This document shows, in pieces, positions 21,933 through 33,605 of a stretch of DNA of 64,000 bases. The translations under genes were made by a program, and so were the position numbers. Position 1 is the first letter of the stretch. Each line of letters begins with the position of its first letter. The notes below the pieces were generated by a model. That model searched no databases. It was not told where the DNA came from and worked only from the letters and a program-made list of their open reading frames with translations. The stretch covers positions 5,377,957 through 5,441,956 of the forward strand of contig CM050450.1 of the NCBI GenBank assembly GCA_027563935.2, read 5' to 3'. The DNA is from Costus lasius. Its lineage: Eukaryota; Streptophyta; Magnoliopsida; Zingiberales; Costaceae.

Positions 21933-24847
21933 TTACAAGGCATCTCGAGCTGCAATCCTACAGACGATTGCATCAGGCAATGGAGATATGGCCAATTCCT
22001 GAGGGGTTATCTTATAATGCTGGGGAAAGAAACAGGGACAAATAGTTGCTTATTGTTCAGAGAAGATTAATAGGAACAGTGAGATATTTACTACGAAGTT
22101 AATTCATACCTTTTCAATCTGTGCTTGATTAGCTCTCTTTTCCAATTCCTCCAGATCAATCTCATTTCCATTTATGAGTTTCTCCACATCTTTCATCTAA
22201 ATACCATGAAAGTACTTTTTTCAAGATTATGTAGGATTTTGTTATCTTGTCTTTCTATACAAAGCTACTATTTGATTATATAAAAATGTAGACGACTGTT
22301 ATGAAATTATGATGCCAATTACTTTATTACAACATTTGAATAAATTTTTAACAAGAAATTTTCTTAATTCTGAAGTGCAATAGAAGGACCAAAGTTGTTG
22401 AGATACATGGAACTGCACACCAAAAACCACAGTAAGATCAGTGATACTTAACATTATTGTGGATAAACACTGCAAGTATCTGTCAAATGCAAATAAAGCA
22501 CGAAAGTATAACAAAAACAAGGATCTGATATCTATTTACAAAAATTGTTTCTTCGTAATGCACTGACACCATATCCAATATCTAACATGCCCAATACAAG
22601 AAGAACAAGTGTGACACTGAAAGACGTAGACAATAACCAGTTCCTTTTTTGTAGTTTTTACTTTTAGCATTATACGGCATCCAATTTAAAGCTCTGTGAT
22701 GTATAACGGAACTGCACACTTTCAATTTTTTTTCAAGAAATCTACATCAGGTTTGTGAAGTTGATTTCAAAACTTGAAGGCATAGCATTAATAATATTGA
22801 GAAAGTTCTCAAAGCCTGCGTAGAATGGTAGATTAGTATACCTCATCAGGAGTTGCAGCAAAACGTGCTGCAAGAACATAGGTTGTGTCGTCTGAAATTC
22901 CACATCTCTTCAAGGATTCAGTAATCTAGCAGGAACAAAACAGTTCAAAAAGATGTTTATGGGAAAAAAAGAGTATAGACAAAACAGAAAAGCCATTGAA
23001 ATTCTTAGATTTTACATGTTTGGATCCAGAGTAGTTATAGATTAGTTCTGAATGAAGACTGCGTGTAGTGAGTGATTCCCTCGATCTAGATAAAAGTGCC
23101 TTGTGAGCTGCCACAAGAACAGGGAAAACATCTGGTATCTGTATTAAACTTAGTTTCTGTTAGAAGAGTATAAAATGTTGATGCCAGTGTTCTAATTGAA
23201 TCAAACTTATCAATAAAAAGAAAATGAAAGTAAAGGAAAAGGCCTAAAAACATCAGAGACATATCATAACTTGAATGCAAACTTACTGTGCAAAAAATTT
23301 CGATATGAAAAATACATTAAAATATAATATATTGAAGATTTTGGCACCAAGTTACATATAATGGGAGAAGTTTCGTTACAAATAAAGGAAAATGAACATA
23401 CTAGTGATGCATTTAGCAAAGCCACTTCTGGGTTTAATTTTCCAGTCTGCACAGCATCAAGAAGTTCCCTGAAAAATATAGTCAAACGGTTAACTACTTT
23501 CCACCAGAATTTCCTAAAAATTTGCTAAGTCTCACCTGTCGCAGAAAAAAAGCATCCATGTTCAAATTCAGTATATAAAAGATTATCAGCAGAAAATTGA
23601 ACTGAACAAAAGGCATTTAATAAATCTAGATCCAGATAATACAAATTTTGCATAATTGAAGATGATGGCAATCATAAAGGTTATTTCATATTGTGCCCTT
23701 GCACTCATATAACGTGAAGTGCAAAATTTTAGCTGTGTGTTTGGCATGCAAATCCCGATTTAGTTTCAATCAAGATTTAAGAGACCAGTCTGAGCTGGTG
23801 TATTGGTTCATTGCCAAACCAGTATCATCAATTCATCAATTTCACATGTATATATATATACACACATGCTAACCTGCTTATTTCACCCGATATAAATAGG
23901 TTTTTAATTCTAAGGTTTCACCTTCATTAAGTTCTACATACAATTAATGGCCGTGTACAAACAATTTGCATGGCAAATGGAAAGTTTATGTGCGCAAGCC
24001 AAACACACTTAGTATGTTTTAGAAGCACTTCCAATTGAAAAGCTTATGCAGCTGCTCTTGCACTCTTTTCACCATACAGATTTTTTCTAGCAAAACGTAA
24101 AATGGAGCACTTGGCACTGTTCTTTGATGACGACAAAAGAATTGTTTATTTCACATGTTCTCACTTGCAAGGCTAAGAGGCCTCCCAAACTAGTTCAAGT
24201 CTGAATTAGTGCAGTAGACATTCGGCGTACATATTTTCTCTATGGAGTGTGGTTCTCATTTTGTAAATATCTTTCTGTGGGGGTACAGGACATTAAAGAT
24301 TCCCAAGGCTCAGCTCATTATAGCGTGGCTTTGGTTAGCAAGAGGAGAAACATTCCAAAATAAGCATAACCACAGTACGTATACTGCATCAAATAAGCAT
24401 TTTTTTTGCCGGATTATACATACGGCTCAAGTGATCTTGACACACCAAAATTCGCTCAAGCTCCTTTTGAATCTCATCCTAGATTCAAAGAAAAAAAAAG
24501 CTCCAGCCCTAACCCCTTCTGTTTTCTCTTTTCTCTTTTCTAAAATTAACAAACTGGATATTCATGTCTAGCTAGAAAGGGAGAGTATTGTGGTAACTAT
24601 AGCAAGACAATCTGAACCAGATTAGCTACTATATGTAACGAAAGAGTTCCAGTGTTCCCCTGAGGCATGACTCAGTGAATCGCTTGATAGAACACGCACT
24701 AATAAGGGCAAAATGGAATCATCGAGAAGCACATAAGAGTAGAAAAAAAGGAAAGGGCGGCAACTATCGATTTGACCTGCTATTGGTGACGTCCGCGAAG
24801 AGGGCTAGGGACAGAGTAGTGCTCCTGTTCACCTGGAATTCCTTCAT
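21933..24847 (-). CDS. CGI121: EKC/KEOPS complex subunit CGI121 (TPRKB homologue)
   Basis: CGI121 is the small subunit of the KEOPS/EKC complex, which makes the t6A37 modification of ANN-decoding tRNAs; it binds the Bud32 kinase and helps hold tRNA. Six minus-strand exons: 24847-24777, 23468-23402, 23138-23016, 22925-22842, 22196-22110 and 22019-21933. All have GT-AG borders and compatible phases, and the 172-residue product is the usual length. Recognisable parts in order: MKEFQVNRSTTLSLALF, RELLDAVQTGKLNPEVALLNA, then AAHKALLSRSRESLTTRSLH, then ELIYNYSGSKH, ITESLKRCGISDDTTYVLAA and EIDLEELEKRANQAQIEKHY. It ends DAIVCRIAARDAL and TAA. The start is the only in-frame ATG in its exon and gives a family-like N-terminus. 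No defect is visible. Its upstream GC-rich leader (24848-25010) ends close to the inverted repeat that begins near 25229. Confidence 0.95.
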
Positions 24848-25221
24848 GTCTCCTTCCCACCTTTTATTCTTTCCCTTTTCCTTCAGAGAGCGTACAACTT
24901 ATCGAGAGAGAAGAAAATTTATCTCCGACGGGGGAGAAGGCCGCCACCGCCGCCAACGCCGACAAAGAACCCGCGAAAAGTTGTGGGGAAGAAAATGGGA
25001 ACGGCTCGAGGTGAGGACTCCTGTGGACAGGTTATGATCAAGAGCTTTGAGAGACTGGGTCATATCTTATCGATTTCGGATTATGATCTTTATCCGCATC
25101 CAAAACCGATTAATAATGGATCGGATTCCCGAAGATTGTCCCTCCGACCCAAATCCCCAATATCCACTATTGATTGATTAGTACCAAAACCCAACGGCCA
25201 AATCGTGCACCCTCTCTCCAT

Positions 25222-25235
25222 TCATATAAAATAAA
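25222..25235 (-). promoter_or_regulatory. Candidate TATA box for CGI121
   Basis: The minus strand reads ATTTTATATGAATGG here, about 380 bp upstream of the CGI121 start codon and just where the 2.1-kb inverted repeat begins. The assignment is by motif and position only. Confidence 0.25.
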
Positions 25236-25772
25236 TCACCTATCAATATGAGTAATCCATTCATTTTTATTAAATTGATTTCAAACATATTATATCTTCA
25301 GTTAGCTTGGCTATTTTTTGTATCAATATTGATTTTCTAATAAATTTGACATTTTTTCATCTAAAGAGTCACGAGAATCAGCTCGCATCAACACCGTCTT
25401 TGGGTGTGCTCATAAAATCTTACAAACAAATGAAACAAATATAGAAACATCAATGATGTATATATGAAAAATTAGATTAATTAAAAAATTAAATTAAAAC
25501 TTACTCATATTCAGCAGAAATATTGCATCCTCTAATAACACATTTTTCTTCTTTTCTAGACTTATTAAATTCATTCATTAAAAATGTATGAATTACTTCA
25601 GCCTAGTTATACTGACTCATTTGGTTAAGATTATCTACAAAACTAACTAAACAGGTGGGTATTGTGTAATTATTCCTACAAAATAAAAAATTATAAAAAA
25701 ATATACAAAACAACTAATTTCCTTAACTTATCTTCATCTATAAGTAATGTATATGCTTCTATTTTTTTTTTC

Positions 25773-26197
25773 TCAAGGTCTGTGTTTGATGCACGTGCCT
25801 TTAAATTCTTTTTCTAAGAATATAGACTTTGTTAACCCTTTTTCTAGGTTAACAATTAACCCTTCAGGTTTAAGACCAAGGATGAGAGTTACATCATTCA
25901 CGGTAAAATTAACTAAGATACCATTAATAAGAAAGCCATTGTATTGGTCATTCCAATTATTAATCATGTAATTTATATTAAATGTATCTAATCTAATTGT
26001 ATAAACCTTCCAAAAATAGCCAAAAGGTTATATTTTATATTATGTGGACTTTTAAGTTTCTTAAAATAATTTTGCATCCTAGTTATACTACACCTACTAG
26101 GTACCTTTCTAGATAAATTCTTTTTCACAATAAATTTATCTACCCCGTTAGAGGAGGTAGACTTATACTCAGTGCCACTTGCTTTGCTAGTGCTCAT
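25773..26197 (-). pseudogene. DUF1985/plant-mobile-domain-like coding remnant, left arm
   Basis: The minus strand reads MSTSKASGTEYKSTSSNGVD and, lower down, LVNFTVNDVTLILGLKPEGL. The motif DVTLILGL resembles the D-V-x-L-I-L-G-L core of DUF1985 and plant-mobile-domain proteins that accompany Ulp1-like proteases in plant transposons. The frame is broken between the two parts. It is less decayed than its mirror copy on the right arm. The domain name is my recognition and needs a profile search. Confidence 0.5.
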
Positions 26198-26366
26198 ATT
26201 TTTCTTTCTTTAAAGGCAACCTACAACAAAACACATTGTATAAAGACAAGTTCAAAATAATATCAAAAAAGGTTATATCTTAAATAAAAATAAGTTTTAC
26301 TTTATATTTTGAACTTGTCTTTGTACAATGTGTTTTGTTGTAGATTATCTTCAAAGAAATAAAAAT

Positions 26367-26790
26367 ATGAGTACTGACGAAACAAGTGGCACTGAGTATG
26401 AGTCTATCTTCTCCAGGTAGATAAATTTGTTGTGAAAAATAATTTATCCAGAAAGGTACCTAGTAGGATTAGTGTAACTAGGATGCAAAATTATTTTAAT
26501 GAACTTAAAAAGTTTACATAATGTAGAACATAACCTTTTGGCCATTTTTGAGAGATTCTTATAATTAGATTAAATGCAGTTAATGTAGGTTACTTGATTA
26601 ATAATTGGGATAACCAACATAATGACTTTCTTAATAATGGTATTTTATTGATTTTACTGTGAAGGATGTAGCTCTCATCCTTGGTCTTAAACCTGAAGGG
26701 TTCATTGTCAACCTAAAAAAAGGGTTAGTAAAGTCTACATTCTTTGAAAAATAATTTAAAAGCACATGCATCATACACATAGGCCTTGAG
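26367..26790 (+). pseudogene. DUF1985-like coding remnant, right arm (mirror copy)
   Basis: The plus strand carries the same remnant as the left arm (MSTDETSGTEYES; later VKDVALILGLKPEGFIVNLK) but with many stops and shifts. It lies in the same orientation as the Ulp1-like remnant at 28.0-28.97 kb, so together they probably represent one old DUF1985-Ulp1 gene. Confidence 0.5.
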
Positions 26791-27602
26791 AAAAAAATAA
26801 CATAAGCATATACATTACTTATAGATGAAGATAGGTTAAGGAAATTAGTTGTTTTGCATATTTTTTATAATTTTTTATATTTTGTAGTAATAATTACACA
26901 ATACTCACATGTTAGTTAGTTATATATAGATAATCTTAAGCAAATGAGTCAGTATAACTGGCCTCAAGCAATTCATACAGTTTTAATAAATGAATTGAAC
27001 AAGACTAGGAAAGAAGGAAAATGTGCTATTGGAGGATGCGTCATTTTGCTCAATATGAGTATGTTTTAATTTTATTTTCTAATTAATCTAATTTTTCATA
27101 TATACATTATTAATGTTTTTATGTTTGTTTCATTTATATATGTGGCTTTATGAGCACACCCAACGAGATGGTGTTGATGCGAGCCTATTCCCACGACTCT
27201 TTTGATGAGCAAATGTCAAATTTATCCAAAAAAATCAATATTGATGCAGAAAATGACCAAGCTAACTGAAGATACGGTATGTTTGAAATCAATTTAATAA
27301 AAAATAAATAGATTAGTTATATTGATAGGTGATTCACTTTTATTTCTGTTATGCAGATAGTTTCGGACTTGACTCTTGCACAAAAAGAGTTTTATCTATT
27401 TAATGAATTAGTCCCCCCTACTGGAAGTGGCTGAGGAAGATGATAAAAAGTTGGTAGATTACCTCAATAGGCCAAACATTACTTATATGTGGAGGGGAAG
27501 AAGATGGATATTGGGTCGACAATATAGAAGTCCATACACGCAGGCCCATATTGCGAAAAAAACATAAAAAGATGAAAACTTACCACATGTATTTGTTTTG
27601 AT

Positions 27603-27826
27603 TTTGGTAGAACTTGTTACAGATATGGTAGAACTTATTACAGATAAGGTAGAACTTATTATAAATATGATAGAACTTGGTGTAGGTATGATATAACTTA
27701 TTATAAACATGGTAGAACTTGTTATAGATAAGGTAGTACTTGTTACAGATAAAGTAAAAACTTGTTTGAGATATGGTAGAATTTGTTATAGATAAAGTAG
27801 GATTTGTTATAGATACGATAGAACTT
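27603..27826. repeat. Minisatellite 1, about 22-bp unit
   Basis: About ten degenerate units of the type gatatggtagaacttgttata. The core GGTAGAACTT is the reverse complement of the core of the two arrays at 29.2 and 30.5 kb. Confidence 0.85.
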
Positions 27827-27999
27827 GCTTCAATATGCTAGATACCTTGTTTTATATCATATATATTAATGAACTTGTGATTGTGTAGATGGTTGAAGTT
27901 GATGAGATAACCAAGGACCTTCCACTAACCTGTAGATAAGGTTAATACACTTTAATTATTGATTTTAGTTTATCATTTTGATATCTAATAATTTTTTAC

Positions 28000-28970
28000 T
28001 TTTATGTAGTATCTGAATAATATAAAATATAAGTATCGATATCTAATAAGTGATGAACAACGGGACACATTAGATGTATTTATAGCATCTCCCATGTCAA
28101 AGTTAATAAGGGCTTTCTCTGTGTCTTAGAGAAGAGGCAAATTTGTATTATTCTTTTTGGAAAAGTGGTGGAGGATGATGTAAGTGAGTTTGTATTTAGA
28201 TTAGTGTAATTGTGAAGCCAAACTCACTATCGCCTTTATGTGTATGTAGATTCTTGATGCTTACTCCACACTTGTCTCTGTGAGAGCTATACAAGACCCA
28301 AGCAATTACAGATTGTTTTAGTATATATCTCGTAATTTCATGGTAAAGTTTAATTTTATTTACACTAAATGACATTTTATCTACCAATATTAAGTAAATT
28401 TTTATTTTCACATAACCTTTATAGAGTTAGACAACTAAAGGTAGCAATGGAGTGTGTACAACATATCACTTCAGAGTCCATGAGCACTAGTTATTTAATA
28501 CTCATTCCAGTGCACAGCCATGATCACTGGTGTTTGGTGGGTATTAACCTTAACAAAAAAGACAGTTGTTTATAATTTTATTAAGACTGTTGTATGGGAA
28601 AAAAGAGAAATAAATAAATTGGTAATCTTTTAGTATATAAGTTGAAAATTTTAAATTACTAATCTTAAATAATGGTAATTTGAAGTTCTGTTTTGCTCTC
28701 TATATAGTTGTCGATTGTGGTATCTTCTACATGAAATTGTTGATATTGACATTAGCGAGTGGGAGATAGATTGAAAAATATAATTTCCCAAAACAATATG
28801 CTAGGTATCTTGTTTGAGTTTGTTTTGTTATTTTAAACAACTCTTGTTATAGTATTAAATTTCAATGTTTATCCATGCAGCGTCGATTGTTATATCTTCT
28901 TCATGAAATTCATAGGCTATCTTTCAAGAAATGAAGACTTACCTTTTCCCAAGATGAATAGAGCAGCTCC
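28000..28970 (+). pseudogene. Ulp1-like (peptidase C48) remnant of a transposon gene
   Basis: Fragments in different frames resemble the Ulp1 domain common in plant transposons. At about 28242-28323 it reads ILDAYSTLVSVRAIQ. At about 28480-28570 it reads STSYLILIPVHSHDHWCLVG followed by INLNKKDS. At about 28710-28760 and 28880-28915 it reads LLHEI. The HDHWCL segment fits the H-W context of the catalytic histidine and KKDS the downstream aspartate region. I could not find a DCG-type catalytic cysteine segment. Many stops and shifts show that it is dead. It is a cellular-type protease relic, not a host gene. Confidence 0.55.
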
Positions 28971-29214
28971 GAGCCATTATGGCTCTTAGAGCTCATAATG
29001 ATAATTTTTTGAACTATGCAACTTTAATTGACTATATTGTGATATTGTAAACTTCTGAACTTGTTGGTATGAAATAACTATTGACATCATATAAAATAAT
29101 TGTGACATTAATTTATAACAATAGTAATTATTTTTGTGATATTGTAATCATGTAGTGATATTCTTGTGGTAATTGTTGACATAGTATTTGTAATTTAACT
29201 ATTTAATATTTATT

Positions 29215-29520
29215 TAGGAAAGATTTTACCTTATTTTGGGATAAGTTCTACCTTATTCCAGGAAAGTTATATCTTATTTTGGGAGGATATATCTTATTTT
29301 GAGAAAGTCTTATCTTATTTCGAAAAAGTTCTACCTTATTTCGAGAAAGTTTTATCTTATTTTGAAAAAATTCTACCTTATTTCGGGAGGTTCTACCTTA
29401 CTCAGGAGAAGTTCTACCTTACACGGTAGAAGTTCTACCTTATTCCGGAAAAGTTCTACCTTATTCCGAGAGGTTATATCTTATTCTGGGAAGATTCTAT
29501 CTTATTCTAAGGAGGTTCAT
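29215..29520. repeat. Minisatellite 2, about 21-bp unit
   Basis: About 14 degenerate units of the type aagttctaccttattccgag. A 79-residue open frame across it only reads the repeat (KFYLIS / RSSTLF). Confidence 0.85.
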
Positions 29521-29529
29521 GTTATGTTT

Positions 29530-30495
29530 TATATTTAATAAGACAAATTCTATATGGTATATAACAATGCAATTATAAAATTTCCTAATCTTATAAAATA
29601 ATCTATAGGAAATTACATAAAATATTCTCTATGAAAATACATTAACTTCTCATACGCATTTGTCAAATTATAGGTTCCTATACACATTTGTCAAATTATA
29701 GATATTTGCCTATTTTTCAGATATGAAACAGATCTTCTATCTCTTTGACTTATAACCGCCCTCTTCTTTGTCTTCTAATTAAATTATTGCTATATTTTCT
29801 TATATAACTAACATTTTTAACATTTTCTTCTCCTTGAAAGAAGTCAAATATTTTTATTAGTTTCATATCAAATTTGCTCATTTGGTTAATTATAACACGT
29901 TGATATGATAATCTTTCTATGCAATCTAAGCAAATGAACTTTGTCTGGACTTATCATTTTATGATTGTGGTTTAATTCTATACGAGATAACTTTCATACA
30001 TTATTGCAATCAATCTTAAACTCCACATGAGTCATGCAATTTGTTCTAAAATTGGATTGGAGATTCTTGATGACATGTTTCAGATGTACTTGTTGAGTCC
30101 CTTGATTATTACATACAAAACTTTTAAACTTTAATCTACTATCTATCATTTTATGCTATATGCTAAATTTTTTGATACTAAAATCTTTTTTCTTTGCATA
30201 ATCATTATAAAATATATAAGCATCTTCTTCACATACAAATTTCATTCAAATTCAAGGTTCATTTGATGAGTTCTCAAGTGGTACACAAGATTTCTATAAA
30301 TATATTTAAATATAAATACTTACCTTTCATAAGATAAATATTAAGTTAAATTGAAATTTTACATATTGTATCATTTCATCCATTCTTGTTGTGTCTTCAA
30401 TTGTTGATAACTCTTTACCCTCATTAGTCCACATCCTACTTGTGTCTAATATTCATCTATAGAAATAGTATAAAATATTATTAATTTAGAACAAG
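29530..30495. other. AT-rich DNA between minisatellites 2 and 3
   Basis: No gene or repeat boundary was recognised. By position it is probably interior DNA of the same decayed element. Confidence 0.4.
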
Positions 30496-30499
30496 TTAT

Positions 30500-31075
30500 A
30501 CTTTATTAGATCTAAGTTCTACTTTATTAGATGCAAGTTTAACCTTATCACATGCAGGTTTTACCTTATTACATATAAGTTGTACCTTATTAGATGCAGT
30601 TTTTACCTTAACTATATAAGTTTTACTTTATCACATGCAAGTTCTACCTTATTATATCAAAGATCTACATTATTTTAAGTAGGGTTCTACTTTATCAGAT
30701 ACAAGTTCTACCTTATTAGATGCAAGTTTTACCTTATTAGATGTATGTTCTACCTTATCAGTTGCATGTTCTACCTTAACTATATAGGTTCTACCTTATT
30801 AGATACAGATTCTACTTTATTAGATGTAGGTTTTACCTTATCAGATGTATATTCTACCTTAACTATATAGGTTCTACCTTATCACATGTAAGTTCTACCT
30901 GTTATTTTAAGTGGGGTTCCACCTCATCAGATATAAGTTCTATCTTATTAGATACAGGTTTTATTTTATTAGATACACGTTCTACCTTATAAGATACATA
31001 TTCTACCTTACTATATAGATTCTACCTTATCCAATGTAAATTCTATGTTATTTTAAGTGGTGTTCCACCTTCAAA
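30500..31075. repeat. Minisatellite 3, about 22-bp unit with a higher-order period
   Basis: About 25 degenerate units of the type agatgcaagttctaccttat. Certain words (cttaactatatagg; ttattttaagtggggttcca) recur at wider spacing, so several units seem to be amplified as a block of very roughly 190 bp. Confidence 0.85.
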
Positions 31076-31129
31076 TATACAAATTATGTTTTTATTTTAT
31101 CCTTAAATATACAGGTTATACGTTATGCT

Positions 31130-31860
31130 ATGTTATTTAAAATAATTTTCACATTAAACGAAAGAAAGAATCACCTCTTGACGGAGACACAGACGACAGG
31201 AGAGGAAAGCGCGAGGAGTTTTCGTGGCAAGAGAGCGCAGCAAAGTGATTTGGCGGTAGCAGAGGGCAGCGAGGAGTTTCGACGACTGCAGAAGTTCCGG
31301 CAACGAGGAGTTTCGGCAGTTGGAGAAGTTCCAGGGGCAACAGAGGACAGTAAAGACATTCGGCGGCAGGACAGGGCAGCAAAGAGTTTCCGTGGTTGGA
31401 AAAGTTCTTGCCGTATGAGTGGTGGAGAAGTAGGAAGTGCTACCGGTGATGGTGTCCGGCGAGCACCAAGGAAGGAGCAAAGCGGGAGCAGGGCAGGGAG
31501 TAAAGCGAGAGTTGAGGCAGGAGAGAGGAAGTAAATAGAATGGGAACCAGGGTTTATATTTTTTTAGAACATTTGAAATTCATGTATAGAATCTCAAGGG
31601 ACCCTGCTAAAGTGAGTTCAGCAGGGTCTCCGATTAAAAAATGCATCCCCGTCGTGGCCCCAAATGAAAAGCATGGTGGCAAGGATGCTACTTGAGCCAG
31701 ACCCCGCGATGATGTCGAGGTGGACAGTGATGTGAGCTGAGGGTTGCGAGTGAGGCGGCAGAGGGAGGATTCAAGCCGTTCGAGGGCAGAGGTGGGACAA
31801 ATCTACTTTGAAGTGGCAATATAGGCCAATGCACTTACTCATTTGGTGTCATCGATGGCA
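31130..31860. other. GC-richer unassigned block with short hairpin
   Basis: The DNA changes from AT-rich minisatellite to a GC-rich, glycine/arginine-coding low-complexity stretch (about 31190-31530) with repeated words such as cggcag and gaggagtttcg. At 31600-31628 gaccctgctaaagtg and gttcagcagggtc form a hairpin. It may be the outer end of the 25-31 kb mobile element, but no terminal repeat partner was found. The 134-residue open frame here has no family resemblance and I do not call it a gene. Confidence 0.35.
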
Positions 31861-31982
31861 TTTTTTAACTAGTAATAAGGCAAATTGTCCAAGTCTCCAT
31901 ATCTATTCTTCGTAAGTAGGTGAGATCATATCTAAATTTAACCTGAAACGTGTCGCGTCAAATACAATTCATGAGGTGCATT

Positions 31983-32636
31983 GAGAGGTGGCCAACGGGC
32001 CGGGCTAGCCCGCAACCCGCATGGCCCGGCACGGCCCGGCACGGCCCATTGACTTGGTCAACATGTTGCAGGCGGCCCGTGGTCCGTTCTGAGCTAAACC
32101 TTTCAGGCACACGGGCCGTGATCGGGCTGACATGGCACACAGGCCGGCCCAGGCATGACATGCTTTATCACTATTATATATATATATTTAAAAAATTTTA
32201 TATTATTATTATTATTTTAATATCTAATTAGAATTTTGATGAATCTCGAGATTTTTTTAAAATTTATTTTTTTTATTTTTTTTCTTATTTCTCTATAATC
32301 TTTTAAAACTTTTTATAATTTATATTTTTTAATAAGTTTTTATATTTATAATATTATTTTTAATATATAAATGATATTGAATTAAGGATTTTTAGTTAGC
32401 TTAACAACATTAGTGTTAAGAATGTGAGGGTTCTAAATTTGGTAGAGTAATTTTGTCGTCGGGCTTAGAATGGCTTGGGGCCTGCCGTTGTGCCAGGCAC
32501 GACCCGTGTGTCTTTGGACAGTCTTGGCTATGCCCGACACGGCTCAAACGTGCCGGCACGATTTGAAACGGGTTGTGCCTGTGTGCTACAGTTTAATGGC
32601 GTACGTGTACGGCAGAAGGGTCTAGCTGTGCCTCTT
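31983..32636. mobile_element. hAT-like GC-rich-ended non-autonomous element
   Basis: The outer 150 bp at each side are GC-rich (gcccggcacggcccggcac; cgggttgtgcctgtgtgc) around an AT-rich core (32165-32400). It starts GAGAGGTGGCCAACGGGCC, the start of a widespread plant hAT family, and ends GGGTCTAGCTGTGCCTCTT, an imperfect complement. I could not find a clear 8-bp target duplication, so the class is tentative. Confidence 0.5.
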
Positions 32637-33605
32637 AAAAGAGAAAGCTAAATGATTTCTATCTTTTGCCAAAGTGATATTGGTGGAAGGCAGCTTCGGC
32701 AGCACTGCTTTGTGCATGAAAAGTCGAATCTGGGTCAGTTATAAATGGATCCCTTGTAGCTTCCATTGCCTACTAGCTTTGGCACACAAGTTATAAGTAC
32801 TTTCCATTTATTGGACAGACAATTAAATAGCTTTGTGAACCAAATTGAACAAGATTAAATCCAAAATGAGAAAAAAAATGTGTACCAAATTGAACAAGAT
32901 TAAAGATCAAAAAAGAAAAAAAAAATGAATTTTAGGGACGGGGTTCAAGGACCAAACAAAGGAAAATGGAACCTCAAAAGCCAATTGAGAATTTACAAGC
33001 TTCAAGCAGCAAATTAAGTATAAACTAAAGAGAGATTGCAAAAGTCAGGGAACAAATTTCCTTTCCCTAATGAAAAAACGAGAGCATCATATTGTTTAGT
33101 ATACATTTTTCACTCATTGTTTTGATCTACACTCATTTTCTTGCACCTGCAAATCTGCAATCTTAGCTTCATTAGTTATGTTCTATAAACGCTCCTCGGT
33201 TAGAGTAACTCTCACTCGTCTTTCTATTTTCCCTGTATACACAGAATCTAGCATAGAAGTTAGATGGAAAAGGCGTTGTTTATAAGAGCCACAATTTCTA
33301 GTGTTCACTTACATTTAAACCATAACATAACATAACCATATAGTAATACAAACAGAAGGATTGTATACCAGATCTGCTAAGACCATATAGTAAGACAAAC
33401 GCTGCCGCTGGCACAACATAACCATCTCATATTATAGTTTCTCGGCAAGCACAAAATTGGCTTGAGAAAGAGATTCCTGTTCATGTTTGTTTCCTAACAT
33501 TGACTTAGCAATGGCAAAGATAATGAGTTACAGATAGAATAAGTAACCTTGATCAGCTCATATGTAGGCTAGAAAAAGGTATCATATACCGAATCAATAT
33601 GCAAA
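32637..33605. other. Intergenic DNA before the ARP7 pseudogene
   Basis: No gene recognised. A 21-bp word, accaaattgaacaagattaa plus one base, occurs twice at about 32837 and 32883, a small local duplication in A-rich DNA. Confidence 0.5.

Larger units (their letters stand above)
25229..27347. repeat. 2.1-kb inverted repeat with arms of about 1 kb
   Basis: The left arm (about 25229-26254) and right arm (about 26309-27347) are inverted copies separated by a spacer of about 50 bp. Outer ends: aatcacctatcaatat at 25235 and attgataggtgatt near 27322. Inner ends: acaaaacacattgta near 26226 and tacaatgtgttttgt near 26325. The arms are diverged by substitutions and small indels. Both carry the same coding remnant, on the minus strand in the left arm and the plus strand in the right arm. 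The structure is probably an inverted duplication inside the mobile element whose other part continues to the right. Confidence 0.85.

Noticed and set aside
29299..29538. 79-codon frame rich in FYLIS/RSSTLF repeats
   Set aside because: It only translates minisatellite 2.
31130..31534. 134-codon Gly/Arg-rich plus-strand frame
   Set aside because: Low-complexity GC-rich DNA beside minisatellite 3; open frames exist on both strands and no family is recognised.
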